Positions 1 to 10,036 of a DNA stretch of 64,000 bases are shown here, in pieces. The notes beneath the pieces were generated by a model. It did not search any database. It was not told where the DNA came from and was given only the letters and a program-made list of their open reading frames with translations. Made by a program: the position numbers and the translations under genes. Origin of the DNA: Branchiibius cervicis. GTDB taxonomy: Bacteria > Actinomycetota > Actinomycetes > Actinomycetales > Dermatophilaceae. The first letter of the stretch is position 1. Each line of letters starts with the position of its first letter. The stretch is taken from NCBI RefSeq assembly GCF_042661605.1, contig NZ_JBHSWJ010000002.1:2418001-2482000 (forward strand), read 5' to 3'.

Positions 1-1096
1 GGGCCTGGACTTCTACGACCGGCTGGTCGACGGGTTGCTGGATCGCGGGATCACCCCGGTCGTCACGCTCTACCACTGGGACCTGCCGCAGTCGCTCGAA
101 GACTCCGGCGGGTGGCGGATCCGTTCCACCGCCGAGCGATTCGCGCACTACACCCAGATCGCGCACGCCCGGCTCGGGGACCGGGTGAAGGACTGGATCA
201 CCCTGAACGAACCGTGGTGTTCCTCGATGCTGGGCTACGGCACCGGTCGACACGCACCTGGCGCCCGGGAGGGGGACGGTGCTCTGGCCGCGGCCTACCA
301 CCTGGCCCTCGGGCACGGCCTGGCGACCCAGGTGCTGCGCGCCGACACGACGGCCCGCGTCGGTGTCACCCTCAACCTGCAGCCAGTACAGCCGGTCACC
401 GGTCGCCCCCAGGACGTGGCCGCCGCCGAGCGGGCTCTGATGAACTCCAACCTTCTCTTCACCGATCCGATCCTTGCCGGTCGCTACCCGACCCTGGCCC
501 GCGAAACCTACTGTGCCATCACCGATTTCAGCTGGATGCATGATGAAGATCTGGCCGTGATCAGTGCACCGCTGGATTTCCTCGGCGTCAACAACTACTT
601 CCCCAGCCGGGTCGAGGCGGTCGAGTACGAGCAGCCCGACCCGGCACAGCGCACCGCCACGGACCTGGGCACGCACGACGTGATCGACCCGCGCGGTGAG
701 ACCACGCAGATCGGCTGGCCGGTCGAGGCCGACGGGCTGCGGCGGCTCTTGGTGTGGCTACGCGACACCTACCCGTCGCTGCCGCCCATCTACGTGACCG
801 AGAACGGCCGGGCATGCGACGACGTCATCGCCCCCGACGGCACCGTGGACGATCCCGACCGGGTGCGCTACTTGCAGGAACATCTCGATGCCGTTGCCGC
901 GGCGGTCGCCGACGGAGTCGATGTGCGCGGCTACTTCTGCTGGTCCCTGCTCGACAACTTCGAGTGGGCCGAGGGGTACCGGATGCGGTTCGGCCTGGTC
1001 TACGTGGACTACCCGACACAACGGCGTATCCCGAAGACCAGCTTCGGTTGGTACCGCAACCGCATCGCAGCGCAGCGCAAGACCCCTGTCGCCTGA
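1..1096 (+). CDS. GH1 family beta-glucosidase, 5' partial
   Basis: Hydrolyses beta-glucosidic disaccharides or aryl glucosides by the retaining GH1 mechanism, probably in the cytoplasm. The reading frame is open from base 2, so the start lies upstream of the window; about 364 C-terminal residues of the usual 440-480 are present. Seen directly: the early TLYHWDLPQ strand, the acid/base glutamate in TLNEPW (Glu codon 209-211), the nucleophile glutamate in YVTENG (codon 800-802), and the C-terminal SLLDNFEWAEGY and RIPKTSFGWYR blocks that line the glucose site. Its TGA is immediately followed by the reversed TGA of smc, forming TGATCA across the junction, so the two genes are convergent with no spacer. 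The exact sugar specificity cannot be read from sequence. Confidence 0.95.
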   Translation, partial: GLDFYDRLVDGLLDRGITPVVTLYHWDLPQSLEDSGGWRIRSTAERFAHYTQIAHARLGDRVKDWITLNEPWCSSMLGYGTGRHAPGAREGDGALAAAYHLALGHGLATQVLRADTTARVGVTLNLQPVQPVTGRPQDVAAAERALMNSNLLFTDPILAGRYPTLARETYCAITDFSWMHDEDLAVISAPLDFLGVNNYFPSRVEAVEYEQPDPAQRTATDLGTHDVIDPRGETTQIGWPVEADGLRRLLVWLRDTYPSLPPIYVTENGRACDDVIAPDGTVDDPDRVRYLQEHLDAVAAAVADGVDVRGYFCWSLLDNFEWAEGYRMRFGLVYVDYPTQRRIPKTSFGWYRNRIAAQRKTPVA

Positions 1097-4000
1097 TCAG
1101 GCCGGCTGGACGTCCCGGATCCGTTGCGACACAACGGTGGTCACACCATCGCCGCGCATCGACACACCGTAGAGGGCGTCGGCGACCTCCATCGTGCGTT
1201 TCTGGTGGGTGATCACGATCAGCTGGCTTGAGTCGCGCAACTCCTCGAACAGCGTGATCAACCGGCCCAGATTGGCATCGTCCAGGGCGGCCTCGACCTC
1301 GTCCATGATGTAGAACGGGCTCGGCCGGGCTTTGAAGATCGACACCAGCAAAGCCACTGCGACTAATGAGCGTTCGCCACCGGACAGCAGGGACAGCCGC
1401 TTGATCTTCTTGCCCGGCGGCCGTGCCTCGACCTCGATGCCGGTCGTCAGCATGTCGTCCGGGTCGGTCAGCACCAGTCGTCCGTCGCCGCCCGGGAACA
1501 GCCGGGAGAACACGCCCTCGAACTGCACGGCGGTGTCCGCGAACGCGTCCGCGAACGCCTGTTGCACCCGCTGGTCCACCTCGGCGACGATGTCCAGCAG
1601 ATCGGCCTTGGACTTCTTCAGGTCCTCCAGTTGCTCGGTGAGGAACTTGTGCCGTTCCTCCAGGGCGGCAAACTCCTCCAGCGCCAGCGGATTCACCCGA
1701 CCTAGCTGGGACAGCCTGCGCTCCGCGGAGCGCAGCCGTTGCTCCTGGGCAGCGCGCTCGAACGGGATGGGCTGCGGCAGATCGTCGGCGTCCTCGTCCG
1801 GGCCGGCGATGTGCGGGATGAGTTGGTGCGGGCCGAACTCCTCGACCAACGCATCGGGCTCGATGCCCAGCTCCTCGACCGCCCGGGTCTGCATCGCTTC
1901 GATCCGCAACCGCTGCTCGGCACGGGCCACCTCGTCGCGGTGGACCGTGTCGGTCAGCTCCCGCAGCTGATCGCCGATGGCGGCCACGGCCGACCGCTGC
2001 TCTCGCAAGGCGGCGTCACTGACCGTGCGAGCCGCCTCGGCTTCCGCCCGCTGGATCTTCGCCACGGCCAGCACCGTGTCGACCAATCCCTTGGTCTGCC
2101 GACAACCGTGTTGTACGGCGCGTGCGACGCGGGCCTGCGCCTCCCGTCGCGCTCTGGCCTGACGAGCGCGTTCGCGGGCCCGCAATTCGGACTCCGCCGC
2201 GGCTTCGAGGCCGTCGACGCGGTCCTTCAGCGAGCGGGCCTGCTCCTCGCGGGTGCGCAGGTTCAGCCGCTGATCGGTTTCTGCGGATCGTGCTGCCGCC
2301 GCCTCCACCGCCAACCGGTCGCGTTCGTCGGTGCTGGGCTCGGACAAGTCATCGCCATCGGCCTGCGCATCGGCCAGCCGCTGCTCCAGATCGGCTAGTT
2401 CGGTGCGATGCGCGGCAAGCGCCTGCTGCGCCTGCGCCCGCGACTGCTCCAACCGGTCACGTTCGGCCGTGACGCCGCGGATGACCTGGCCCAGTCGTCC
2501 CAGCTGCTCGGCGATCGCGGCCATCCGGGCATCGGACTCCCCAGTCTCGCCAACGCTGCTTCCGTGGCCTCGGTGTGCTCGGCCACCGTCGTGCGCAGGC
2601 CGGTGCTGGCGAAGCGGGCCTGCTCGGCGCGGGCGACGGCTTCGTCGAGGGCGGACTTCGTCTCATCGACGGCCGCCTGGATCTCCAGCAGACTCGGTGC
2701 GCCGGCCGATCCTCCCCGGACGAACCGCCGGGCGAAGACATCGCCGTCCCGCGTCACTGCGGTCAACGAATCGTCTTGTCGTACAACGGCTTTAGCGACA
2801 TCAGCCGAATCGACCAGAACCACGTCACGCAGCAACTCGTCAAGAACCGCTGCGACGTCAGCAGAGGCTGTCACCGCGGCACGGGCGGGACGGGCCCCCT
2901 CGGGAAGGTGCGTCGGTGCGCTCACGGTGGGGCTCGGCGTACCGGAAACCACCAACCCGGCGTTGCCGGCCTCCTCACGGCGCAGCAACCCGACGGCCCG
3001 GTCGGCCGTGTCCAGGTCCGCGACGACGACCGCATCGGCGGCCCAGCCGAGCGCGGCGGCGATCGCCGCTTCCGACCCGGGGTCGATCGTCAGCTTCTCC
3101 GACAAGCGGCCGGCGATCCCGTCGCCCTCGTCGGCGCTCAGCAGATGCGCGGCTCCGTCGGTGCGCCGCAGGCTGAGCGACAAGGCATCCAGGCGGGCCT
3201 GCAAACTTGAGCGATCGCGATCGGCGGTGCGCTCGGCGTCCAGCGCCTCCTCCAGGGCAGCCGCAGCTTCGACCCGTTTGGCCTCCGCCGCTTCGTAGGC
3301 GGCGTCCAGATCGGCCTCACCCTGCTCGTCGGCGGCGATCCCGGCCTCGAGCTCGGCGTACTCACGCTCGGCGTCGACCAGCCGCTGCGCGATGTCGGCC
3401 TCGGCGGCGTCGAACCGGTCCAACTCGCCCTGCGCCGCGTCGATCCTGCTGTGTCGTGCGGCGACCTGACCCTCGAGTTTGGCCAAGCCCTCGCGACGGT
3501 CAGCGATCGCGCGCGCGACCCGTTGCAGTCGCTGCTGCTCCTCCTGGTGTGCCGCCTCCAGGTCCGTGCGACGTTGGACTGCTACCTCCAAAGCCGTTGC
3601 GGCGCGGTCGATCTCGCCGCTGAGCCGCTCGTGGTCTTCTCGCAATCGGGCGGCTTGCTCGCGCAACTTCTCCGGGTCCCGACCGGAAGACTGCTGCTCG
3701 CTGGCCTCATGCTCGGCCAGCAGCCGCACCCGTTCGGCGGCCAGCGAACCGGTTGCGGCGACGCGCTCGGCCAGCGCGTTCGCGGCGTACCAGCGGGCGG
3801 CGGCCCGATCCACGGCCGGAGCCTGCTCGGCGGCCTCGGCCTCCAACGCCTCGAGTCGTTGCTTGGCGGTGGCCAGTTGCCGCTCGACGGCTTGCCGGCG
3901 CTGCAGGACGGCCTGCTCGTCGGCCACCTCCTGCTCCAGGGTGCTGGTCAACTGCACCAGGTCATCGGCCAACAGTCGCAACCGCGCATCCCGGACCTCA

Positions 4001-4665
4001 GCCTGGATCGTCGCCGCCCGGCGGGCCGTTTGCGCTTGGCGGCCGAGGGGTCCCAGTTGACGGCGGATCTCGGCGGTCAGATCGGTGGCGCGGGCCAGGT
4101 TGGCCTCCATCGCATCGAGTTTGCGCAGCGCTCGTTCTTTGCGTTTGCGATGCTTCAGGACTCCGGCGGCCTCTTCGATGAAGCCGCGCCGCTCCTCCGG
4201 GGTCGCCCGCAGCACCGCGTCGAGTTGACCCTGGCCGACGATGACGTGCATCTCCCGGCCGATACCGGAGTCGGACAACAGCTCTTGGATGTCCAGCAGC
4301 CGGCATGAAGTGCCGTTGATCGCATAGTCCGAGCCGCCACCCTTGAACATCGTGCGGGTGATCGTCACCTCGGTGTAGTCGATCGGCAGGGCACCGTCGG
4401 AGTTGTCGATGGTCAGCGACACCTCGGCCCGGCCCAGCGCCGGCCGGCCCGGAGTCCCGGCGAAGATGACGTCTTCCATCTTGCCGCCGCGCAGGCTCTT
4501 GGCGCCCTGCTCGCCCATCACCCAGGCCAGCGCGTCGACGACGTTCGACTTGCCCGAGCCATTCGGGCCCACGATGCAGGTGATGCCCGGCTCAAGGCGC
4601 ATCGAGGTCGCCGAAGCGAACGACTTGAAACCCTTCAGGGTCAGGTTCTTGACGTACAACGACAA
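1097..4665 (-). CDS. smc: Chromosome segregation protein SMC (frameshifted in this sequence)
   Basis: Condensin ATPase that organises and segregates the chromosome with ScpA/ScpB. The N-terminal part (4665 to about 2543) has the N-terminal LKGFKSFA strand, Walker A GPNGSGKSN near residue 35, a long coiled coil and a hinge around residues 510-640. The C-terminal part (about 2542 to 1097) has the returning coiled coil, the LLSGGERSL signature and Walker B IMDEVEAALDD. The halves lie in different frames; adding one base to the CCCC run at 2539-2542 joins ARLG to ESDARMAAI and gives 1189 residues, the normal SMC size. The start is TTG at 4665; a second in-frame TTG two codons later matches the common MYLK-type N-terminus equally well. 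smc usually sits next to rnc-mutM, but here it is separated from them by about 5.4 kb. Loss of SMC by a real mutation is possible but less likely than a run-length error. Confidence 0.93.
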
Positions 4666-4788
4666 CCCGTCTCGTGCGGTGGCGACACTTCTCTCGAGTG
4701 AGCCTAATGCGGGCAGGGCCCGCGAGCGGGGACCGACCGGCCGAAAACGATGCGGAGGCTGTCACCGGTTACGGGTACCGTTGTCGTC

Positions 4789-6393
4789 ATGTCTGAAGCC
4801 CCCTCTCCCGTCACCCCGGGCGCTCCACACCACTACCCCGAGAAGATCGATGCCGCCGTGCTGAAGATCGCCGGTGTCGTCGTCCTCGGCGCCATCATGT
4901 CGATCCTCGACATCACCGTCGTCAACGTCGCCCTGCCGACCTTCCAGAAGGACTTGCAGGTCGCCGATTACTCCACCGTCGCCTGGACCGTCACCGCCTA
5001 CACCCTGGCGTTGGCCACCGTCATCCCGCTGACCGGTTGGGCCGCCGACCGGTTCGGCACCAAACGCCTCTACATGATGGCGATCCTGCTGTTCACGCTC
5101 GGCTCGGTGCTGTGCGCCGGCGCCACCAGCATCGGCATGCTGATCGCGTTCCGGGTGGTGCAAGGCCTGGGCGGCGGCATGTTGATGCCGCTGGGCATGA
5201 CGATCATGACCCGCGCTGCCGGGCCGCAGCGGATGGGCCGGCTGATGGCCATCCTCGGCGTGCCGATGCTGCTTGGCCCGATCCTCGGCCCGATCATCGG
5301 TGGTTACCTGATCGAGCACGCCAGCTGGCACTGGATCTTCCTGATCAACGTCCCGCTCGGTCTGATCGCGTTGATTTACGCCTGGTTCATCCTGCCCAAG
5401 GACAGCCCCACACCCAGTGAGTCGTTCGACGTCATCGGGATGCTGCTCATGTCGCCGGGTCTGGCTCTGTTCCTGTACGGCGTGTCCTCCATCCCCGAGG
5501 CCGGCACCATCGCCTCGGCGAAGGTATTGATCCCCGGCCTGGTCGGGTTGGCGCTGGTCATCGCGTTCGTCTTCTACTCCTTCAAACCGCAGCACCCCTT
5601 GCTGGACCTGAGCTTGTTCAGGAACTACAACCTGTCGATCTCGGTGCTGACGATGTTCCTGTTCGCGGCGGCGTTCTTCGGTGGTCTTCTCCTGGTGCCG
5701 ACCTATTTCCAGCAGGTGCGCGGTGAGTCCGCGTTGCAGTCCGGTCTGCTGGTCGCACCGCAGGGTCTTGGCGCGATGCTGACAATGCCGATCGCCGGAG
5801 CGCTCGCCGACAAGTTCCCCGTCGGGAGAATCGTGCCGGTCGGTTTGGCGATCATCGTCGCCGGCATGTTCGGGCTGACCCGCATCCAGGCCGACACCAG
5901 CTACGGCTACCTGATCGCGGTCCTGTTCGTCATGGGCCTGGGCATGGGCGCCACGATGATGCCGCTGATGACCGCCGCACTACGTACCCTCAGCGGACAT
6001 GAGGTTGCGCGCGGCTCGACGCTGTTGAACATCACCCAGCAGATCGCCAGCTCGGTGGGTGTCGCGGTGATCTCCGTGGTCCTGACCAACCAGTACAAAG
6101 CCAGCCCCGCCGTGACGGCGGGTCAGGCGGCGGCCTTGGCGCAGGAGCAGGGCAAACCGGTTCCGACCGAGATCCAGCAGTACATCGCCGGCTTCGGCAA
6201 GACCGCCCAGGAAGCGCTGGCGAACTTCACCAAGCTGATGCACCACGACATGGCACATGCGTTCGCGGTGAGCTTCATGGTCGCGTTCTCGCTGTGTGCG
6301 GTGACCTTCGTGGTGTCGCTCTTCCTGCCCAAGAAACACGAGGAGAGCCACCTGCTGGACGACGAGGGTGTGCCGCCGGTCATGGTGCACTGA
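4789..6393 (+). CDS. MFS drug efflux transporter, DHA2 (EmrB/QacA) family
   Basis: Proton-driven multidrug efflux pump of the 14-helix DHA2 branch, located in the cytoplasmic membrane; 534 residues. Seen: motif D1-like ILDITVVNVALP in helix 1, motif A GWAADRFGTKR after helix 2, motif B RVVQGLGGG in helix 4, and motif C-like LGPILGPIIGGYL in helix 5. The extra hydrophobic segments and the large loop before the last helix are typical of DHA2. I chose the ATG at 4789 (MSEAPS) because the frame upstream of it is proline- and arginine-rich with no ribosome site; an in-frame ATG at 4750 is the alternative. It is divergent from smc and ends just before a strong terminator hairpin. The substrate is unknown. 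Confidence 0.9.
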   Translation: MSEAPSPVTPGAPHHYPEKIDAAVLKIAGVVVLGAIMSILDITVVNVALPTFQKDLQVADYSTVAWTVTAYTLALATVIPLTGWAADRFGTKRLYMMAILLFTLGSVLCAGATSIGMLIAFRVVQGLGGGMLMPLGMTIMTRAAGPQRMGRLMAILGVPMLLGPILGPIIGGYLIEHASWHWIFLINVPLGLIALIYAWFILPKDSPTPSESFDVIGMLLMSPGLALFLYGVSSIPEAGTIASAKVLIPGLVGLALVIAFVFYSFKPQHPLLDLSLFRNYNLSISVLTMFLFAAAFFGGLLLVPTYFQQVRGESALQSGLLVAPQGLGAMLTMPIAGALADKFPVGRIVPVGLAIIVAGMFGLTRIQADTSYGYLIAVLFVMGLGMGATMMPLMTAALRTLSGHEVARGSTLLNITQQIASSVGVAVISVVLTNQYKASPAVTAGQAAALAQEQGKPVPTEIQQYIAGFGKTAQEALANFTKLMHHDMAHAFAVSFMVAFSLCAVTFVVSLFLPKKHEESHLLDDEGVPPVMVH

Positions 6394-6408
6394 CCCGCCG
6401 CGACCCTA

Positions 6409-6451
6409 CGAACCGCGCCAGCACCCCGACCTCGGGTGCTGGCGCGGTTCG
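6409..6451 (+). terminator. Rho-independent-type hairpin after the DHA2 transporter
   Basis: An 18-bp perfect stem (6409-6426 with 6434-6451) around a 7-base loop, 15 bases after the transporter stop codon. There is no long T tract, as is common in actinobacteria. It may act on both strands, since a minus-strand gene ends at 6706. Confidence 0.75.
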
Positions 6452-6472
6452 TTGTCGGGTGCGCTTCATTGG

Positions 6473-6698
6473 GTCGAAAGTCCCGGTATTGCAGCCGCCC
6501 ACCAACCCTGGGCCACCACCCCGGGTCGAAAGTCCCGGTATTGCAGCCGCCCACCAACCCTGGGCCACCACCCCGGGTCGAAAGTCCCGGTATTGCAGCC
6601 GCCCACCGACCCTGGGCCACCACCCCGGGTCGAAAGTCCCGGTATTGCAGCCGCCCACCAACCCTGGGCCACCACACCGGGTCGAAAGTCCCGGTATT
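6473..6698. repeat. 52-bp tandem repeat array (4 full units plus an 18-bp partial)
   Basis: Units begin at 6473, 6525, 6577 and 6629; an 18-bp fifth start lies at 6681-6698. The period is exactly 52 bp and the units are near identical (A to G at 6608 in unit 3, C to A at 6676 in unit 4). Each junction carries an inverted repeat, CCGGG-8nt-CCCGG (for example 6521-6525 with 6534-6538), preceded by CCACCACCCCG. The period is not a multiple of three, so the open frames across it are not coding in a sensible way. The array lies between convergent genes and abuts the 3' end of the nitroreductase. It is not a CRISPR: there is no variable spacer. Function unknown. Confidence 0.95.
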
Positions 6699-6705
6699 GA
6701 CCGAT

Positions 6706-7344
6706 CTACCAGCCGTTGACGCCGACAATCTCGCTCACCGGCGGTCGTTTGGCCGGTTTGAAGTCGGTGCCGATGGTGTAGGCCACTGGAATGAGCGCGG
6801 TCTGGGTCCAGCCGCCCGGAATTCCCAGAGCCTGCGCGACGACCTGCTCGCCGTCGTCCACCAGGTGCAGCGTGGTGTAGACCGACCCCAGCCCCCGAGC
6901 CCGCAACGCCAGCATCATCGACCAGGTGGCCGGGACGATCGAGCCGAAGTAGGACGCCATGGCGGCCAGCGGCAAGGACTCCGGGCGGCCCTGCTGGCAC
7001 GGGATCACCATCGCCGGGACTCGTTCGAGATTGTCGCGCAGGTAGTCCGAGCTGGAGCGCACTCTGCTGGTCTGGTCATCGCCCGGCGTGGCCGCACGCG
7101 ACGCGAAGTAGGACTGCGACACCCGCCGGTATGTGTCGGCGATCAGCTGTCGCTGGGCAGCGTCGGTGACGACCACGAAACGCCACCCCTGCTGGTTGCC
7201 GCCGGTCGGTGCCTGCTGCGCCAGGTCGATGCACTCGAGCAAGACCTCCAGTTCGACGGGCCGCTCGAGGTCGAGCCGCTTGCGGACCGCGCGGGTCGTC
7301 GCCAGCAATTCGTCGGTCGCCGCCAGGTCGAAGGGGGTAGCCAT
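6706..7344 (-). CDS. Nitroreductase family protein
   Basis: FMN-dependent NAD(P)H oxidoreductase of the nitroreductase fold, cytoplasmic, 212 residues. Seen: an N-terminal helix with the TTRAVRKRLD segment that normally contacts FMN (usually RRSVR/K), the PTGGNQQGWRF FMN-binding block near residue 50, and the C-terminal ALIPVAYTIG and FKPAKRPPVSEIV blocks. Its ATG overlaps the stop of map by one base (TGATG), so it is translationally coupled and last in the M3 peptidase-map-nitroreductase run. The substrate cannot be inferred; some members reduce nitroaromatics or quinones. Confidence 0.85.
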   Translation of the reverse strand: MATPFDLAATDELLATTRAVRKRLDLERPVELEVLLECIDLAQQAPTGGNQQGWRFVVVTDAAQRQLIADTYRRVSQSYFASRAATPGDDQTSRVRSSSDYLRDNLERVPAMVIPCQQGRPESLPLAAMASYFGSIVPATWSMMLALRARGLGSVYTTLHLVDDGEQVVAQALGIPGGWTQTALIPVAYTIGTDFKPAKRPPVSEIVGVNGW

Positions 7345-8111
7345 CAGTCGCGGGCCGTCAGGATCAACGGACCGTCGGGCGTCACCGCAATGGTGTGCTC
7401 ACTGTGGGCACCACGTGAGCCGTCCCTGCTGCGCAACGTCCAGCCGTCCTTGTCGGTGTAGATCTGGTCGGTGCCCTCCATCAGCCACGGCTCGACCGCG
7501 ATCACCAGTCCGGGTTGGAGTTTCAGACCGCGCCCCGCCTTGCCGTCGTTGGGCACGTGCGGATCGCCGTGCATCGTGCGGCCCACCCCATGGCCGCCGA
7601 ACTGGGTGTTGATCCGGTATCCCGCGGCGCGGCTCACCTCGGCGATGGCCGCGGAAACGTCGCCCAACCGGTTCCCGGCCTGGGCCGCTTCGATACCTGC
7701 CGCCAAGGCACGCTGGGTGGTGTCGATGATCTTCAGATCTTCCGGACGAGCGGTGCCGACGACGACCGACAGTGCCGAGTCGGCAACCCAGCCGTCGATC
7801 GACGCCGCGAAGTCGACCGACAGCAGGTCTCCGTCGCGCAACCGGTAGGAGTGCGGAAGCCCATGCAGCACAGCGTCGTTCACGCTCGTGCACAAGACCT
7901 TCCCGAAGGGCATGGCGCCGAAACTGGGGTGGTAGTCGATGTAACACGACTCCGCTCCGGCCTCCCGGATCATGTCGTGCGCCAGGGCATCCAACTCCAG
8001 CAGGTTCACTCCGACGCCGGCTGCCTCGCCCAGGGCAGTGATGACCGAGGCGACGAAACGTCCCGCCGGCTTCATCTGCTCGATCTGGGCGGGCGACTTG
8101 AGTTCGATCAT
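7344..8111 (-). CDS. map: Type I methionine aminopeptidase
   Basis: Removes the initiator methionine from nascent proteins; dinuclear-metal enzyme, cytoplasmic, 255 residues. Seen: IELKSPAQIEQM at the N-terminus, the active-site histidine in HGLPHSYRL, metal ligands in VDFAASIDGWVADSA (Asp, Asp), GGHGVGRTMHGDP (His) and IAVEPWLMEG (Glu), with the last ligand in GAHSEHTIAV. The ATG at 8111 overlaps the stop of the upstream M3 peptidase gene (ATGA). The lack of an N-terminal SH3/zinc extension makes it a class Ia enzyme. Actinobacteria often carry two map genes; whether this is the essential copy is unknown. Confidence 0.93.
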   Translation of the reverse strand: MIELKSPAQIEQMKPAGRFVASVITALGEAAGVGVNLLELDALAHDMIREAGAESCYIDYHPSFGAMPFGKVLCTSVNDAVLHGLPHSYRLRDGDLLSVDFAASIDGWVADSALSVVVGTARPEDLKIIDTTQRALAAGIEAAQAGNRLGDVSAAIAEVSRAAGYRINTQFGGHGVGRTMHGDPHVPNDGKAGRGLKLQPGLVIAVEPWLMEGTDQIYTDKDGWTLRSRDGSRGAHSEHTIAVTPDGPLILTARD

Positions 8112-10036
8112 CGGGCCAACCAATCCGCGTAGGAGTCGAAGGAGTACGGCCGACCCAGGAAGTCGGCCACCAGGTCAGCAGCGTCGCGCGAACCACCGGG
8201 CGCAAGCACCGTGTCGCGATACCGACCGGCGACCTGAGGGTTGAACAGGTCGGCCGGGTCGAAGGCGCTGAACATGTCCTTGGCGATCACCAAGGACCAC
8301 ATGTAGGTGTAGTAGCCGGAGCTGTACCCGTCCAAATGCCCGAACGCGCAATGGAAATGCGTGTCGGGGATGTACGGGAACACCGAATAGCGCTCCTGCT
8401 GCTCGCGCAGCGTCGCGGTCACATCCGTCTGCGGGGCTGTGTAGAGCGCGTGCGACAAGCCGGCGTAGAACATCTGGGTGCGCGCGCGATAGCCCTTCCC
8501 GAAGTCCTCGCCCTTCTTCATCCGCTCGACGAGTGCCGCCGGAATCGGTTCCCCGGCAGCGTTCTTGGCGAATGAGGCGAGAACGGCCCCGTCCCAGGCC
8601 CATTCCTCCAGCATCTGGCTCGGAGCCTCGACGAAGTCCCACTCCGTCGCGACCCCGGAGAAGCGGGCGTAGCGCTGGTCGCCGCCGACGACGTGGTGGA
8701 TCAGGTGACCGAACTCGTGGAAGAGGGTCACCACCTCGTCGTGCTCCATCAGCCCCCGGGTGAAGTTGCAGACCAGCACTCCCTCGGGCAACTGCCGACC
8801 GGAGACGCCGCTGACCAGGTCGAACTGCGCGGCGTGTTTGAACTTGCCCTCCCGGGGGTGCAGATCCAGATAGATGCGCCCGATCCGTTCGCCGTCGCGT
8901 TCGACGTCGTACGCCGTGACGTCCGGATGCCAGACCGTCGCATCGGGTACGGCGACCCAGGACAGACCGAACAACCTCCCCGTGACGTCGAGCAGGCCCT
9001 GGCGGACGGTCGCGAAGTCGAAGTAGGTGCGCACCAGCTGGGCGTCGACGTCGTAGGTTTCCTTGCGGACCAGCTCGCCGTAGTAAGCCAGGTCGACCGA
9101 GGTGATATCCGTGGCCTCGGGTACGTCGTCCTGCAGCCGGCGCAGCACGACGCCCTTGTCCCGCAGCGCGCGCTCCTGCGCAGCGGCGGCGATCTTGTCG
9201 ACCAACTCGCGGATCGCCGTACCCGTCTTGATCATCTTGACCTCGGCATCGAAGTCGGCCCAGGTCGGGTAGCCCAACAGCGTCGCTCGCTCCTGGCGCA
9301 GCGCGATCAGCCGGAGCAGCACCTCGTCGTTGACGGGCCAGGCGACGTTCAGCCGCTCCAGGGTCATCGCCTCACGCGTCGCGCGGCGCGAACAGAAGGT
9401 CATCAACGGCACGGAGTCCGGGTAATCGGTCGTCACCGTCACCAGGCCCTGGTCGTCGGCCGGGTGGTCGCCCAGCCAGTCGTCGGGCATGCCGGCCAGA
9501 TCCTCCGGGCGGACGCGGATCGTGCGCACACCGTCCCGGATGTTGCGGCTGAACTCCTGGCTGGCGGCCAGTTCCAGCTCGGCCAGTTCCTTCAGCCGAG
9601 CGCGGGTGGCGTCATCCCGGTCGACGCCGGAGCGGTGGAAGTCGCGGAGGATCCGGGCCAGCAATCGCGCGGCGTCATAGTCCAGCCCCTCCTCGGAAAC
9701 GGCACTCACGATGTCGGACAGTTCGCGGTCCAACCCCAGATCCGTGGAGAACGCGTCGATGCGACGCATCGCGTCGTCGCCGGCCTCGCGGACTGCCGCG
9801 TCGGGGTGGACCTCGGAATGCACCGACGCCGCGGCTGACGCGTTACCCAGCGCGATCTGGATCTCGTTCCACGCATCGACCACCTGCGCGGCCGACGGGT
9901 GGTCCAGCGCCTTGAGCTCGGTGACGGTCGTGGTCGCGTCAGCGAGGCTGTCCTCGCAGCGCTGGAGCAACCAGGTGCGTGCCTCCTGTGGTGCGGGCAG
10001 GGCGAGCGGGTGCAGGACAGCGGGAGCGGATGTCAC
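8108..10036 (-). CDS. M3 family metallopeptidase (oligopeptidase A / Dcp-like)
   Basis: Cytosolic zinc oligopeptidase that trims short peptides, 642 residues, the normal size for this family. Seen: the HEFGHLIHH zinc motif near residue 425, the downstream EAPSQMLEEW block carrying the third zinc ligand, and the C-terminal GYSSGYYTYMWS segment characteristic of thimet-type peptidases. No signal peptide. The GTG start at 10036 overlaps the mutM stop (GTGA), and its own stop overlaps map. Coupling a peptidase to methionine aminopeptidase fits a peptide and N-terminus turnover role (inference). Confidence 0.93.
   Translation of the reverse strand: MTSAPAVLHPLALPAPQEARTWLLQRCEDSLADATTTVTELKALDHPSAAQVVDAWNEIQIALGNASAAASVHSEVHPDAAVREAGDDAMRRIDAFSTDLGLDRELSDIVSAVSEEGLDYDAARLLARILRDFHRSGVDRDDATRARLKELAELELAASQEFSRNIRDGVRTIRVRPEDLAGMPDDWLGDHPADDQGLVTVTTDYPDSVPLMTFCSRRATREAMTLERLNVAWPVNDEVLLRLIALRQERATLLGYPTWADFDAEVKMIKTGTAIRELVDKIAAAAQERALRDKGVVLRRLQDDVPEATDITSVDLAYYGELVRKETYDVDAQLVRTYFDFATVRQGLLDVTGRLFGLSWVAVPDATVWHPDVTAYDVERDGERIGRIYLDLHPREGKFKHAAQFDLVSGVSGRQLPEGVLVCNFTRGLMEHDEVVTLFHEFGHLIHHVVGGDQRYARFSGVATEWDFVEAPSQMLEEWAWDGAVLASFAKNAAGEPIPAALVERMKKGEDFGKGYRARTQMFYAGLSHALYTAPQTDVTATLREQQERYSVFPYIPDTHFHCAFGHLDGYSSGYYTYMWSLVIAKDMFSAFDPADLFNPQVAGRYRDTVLAPGGSRDAADLVADFLGRPYSFDSYADWLAR

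Noticed and set aside
6473..6698. CRISPR array
   Set aside because: Units are near identical along all 52 bp with no variable spacers, and no cas genes are nearby.
6380..7000. Open frames across the 52-bp array that look like a repetitive Gly-rich or Pro-rich protein
   Set aside because: The period is not divisible by three, frames exist on both strands, and there is no ribosome site; this is repeat DNA, not coding.
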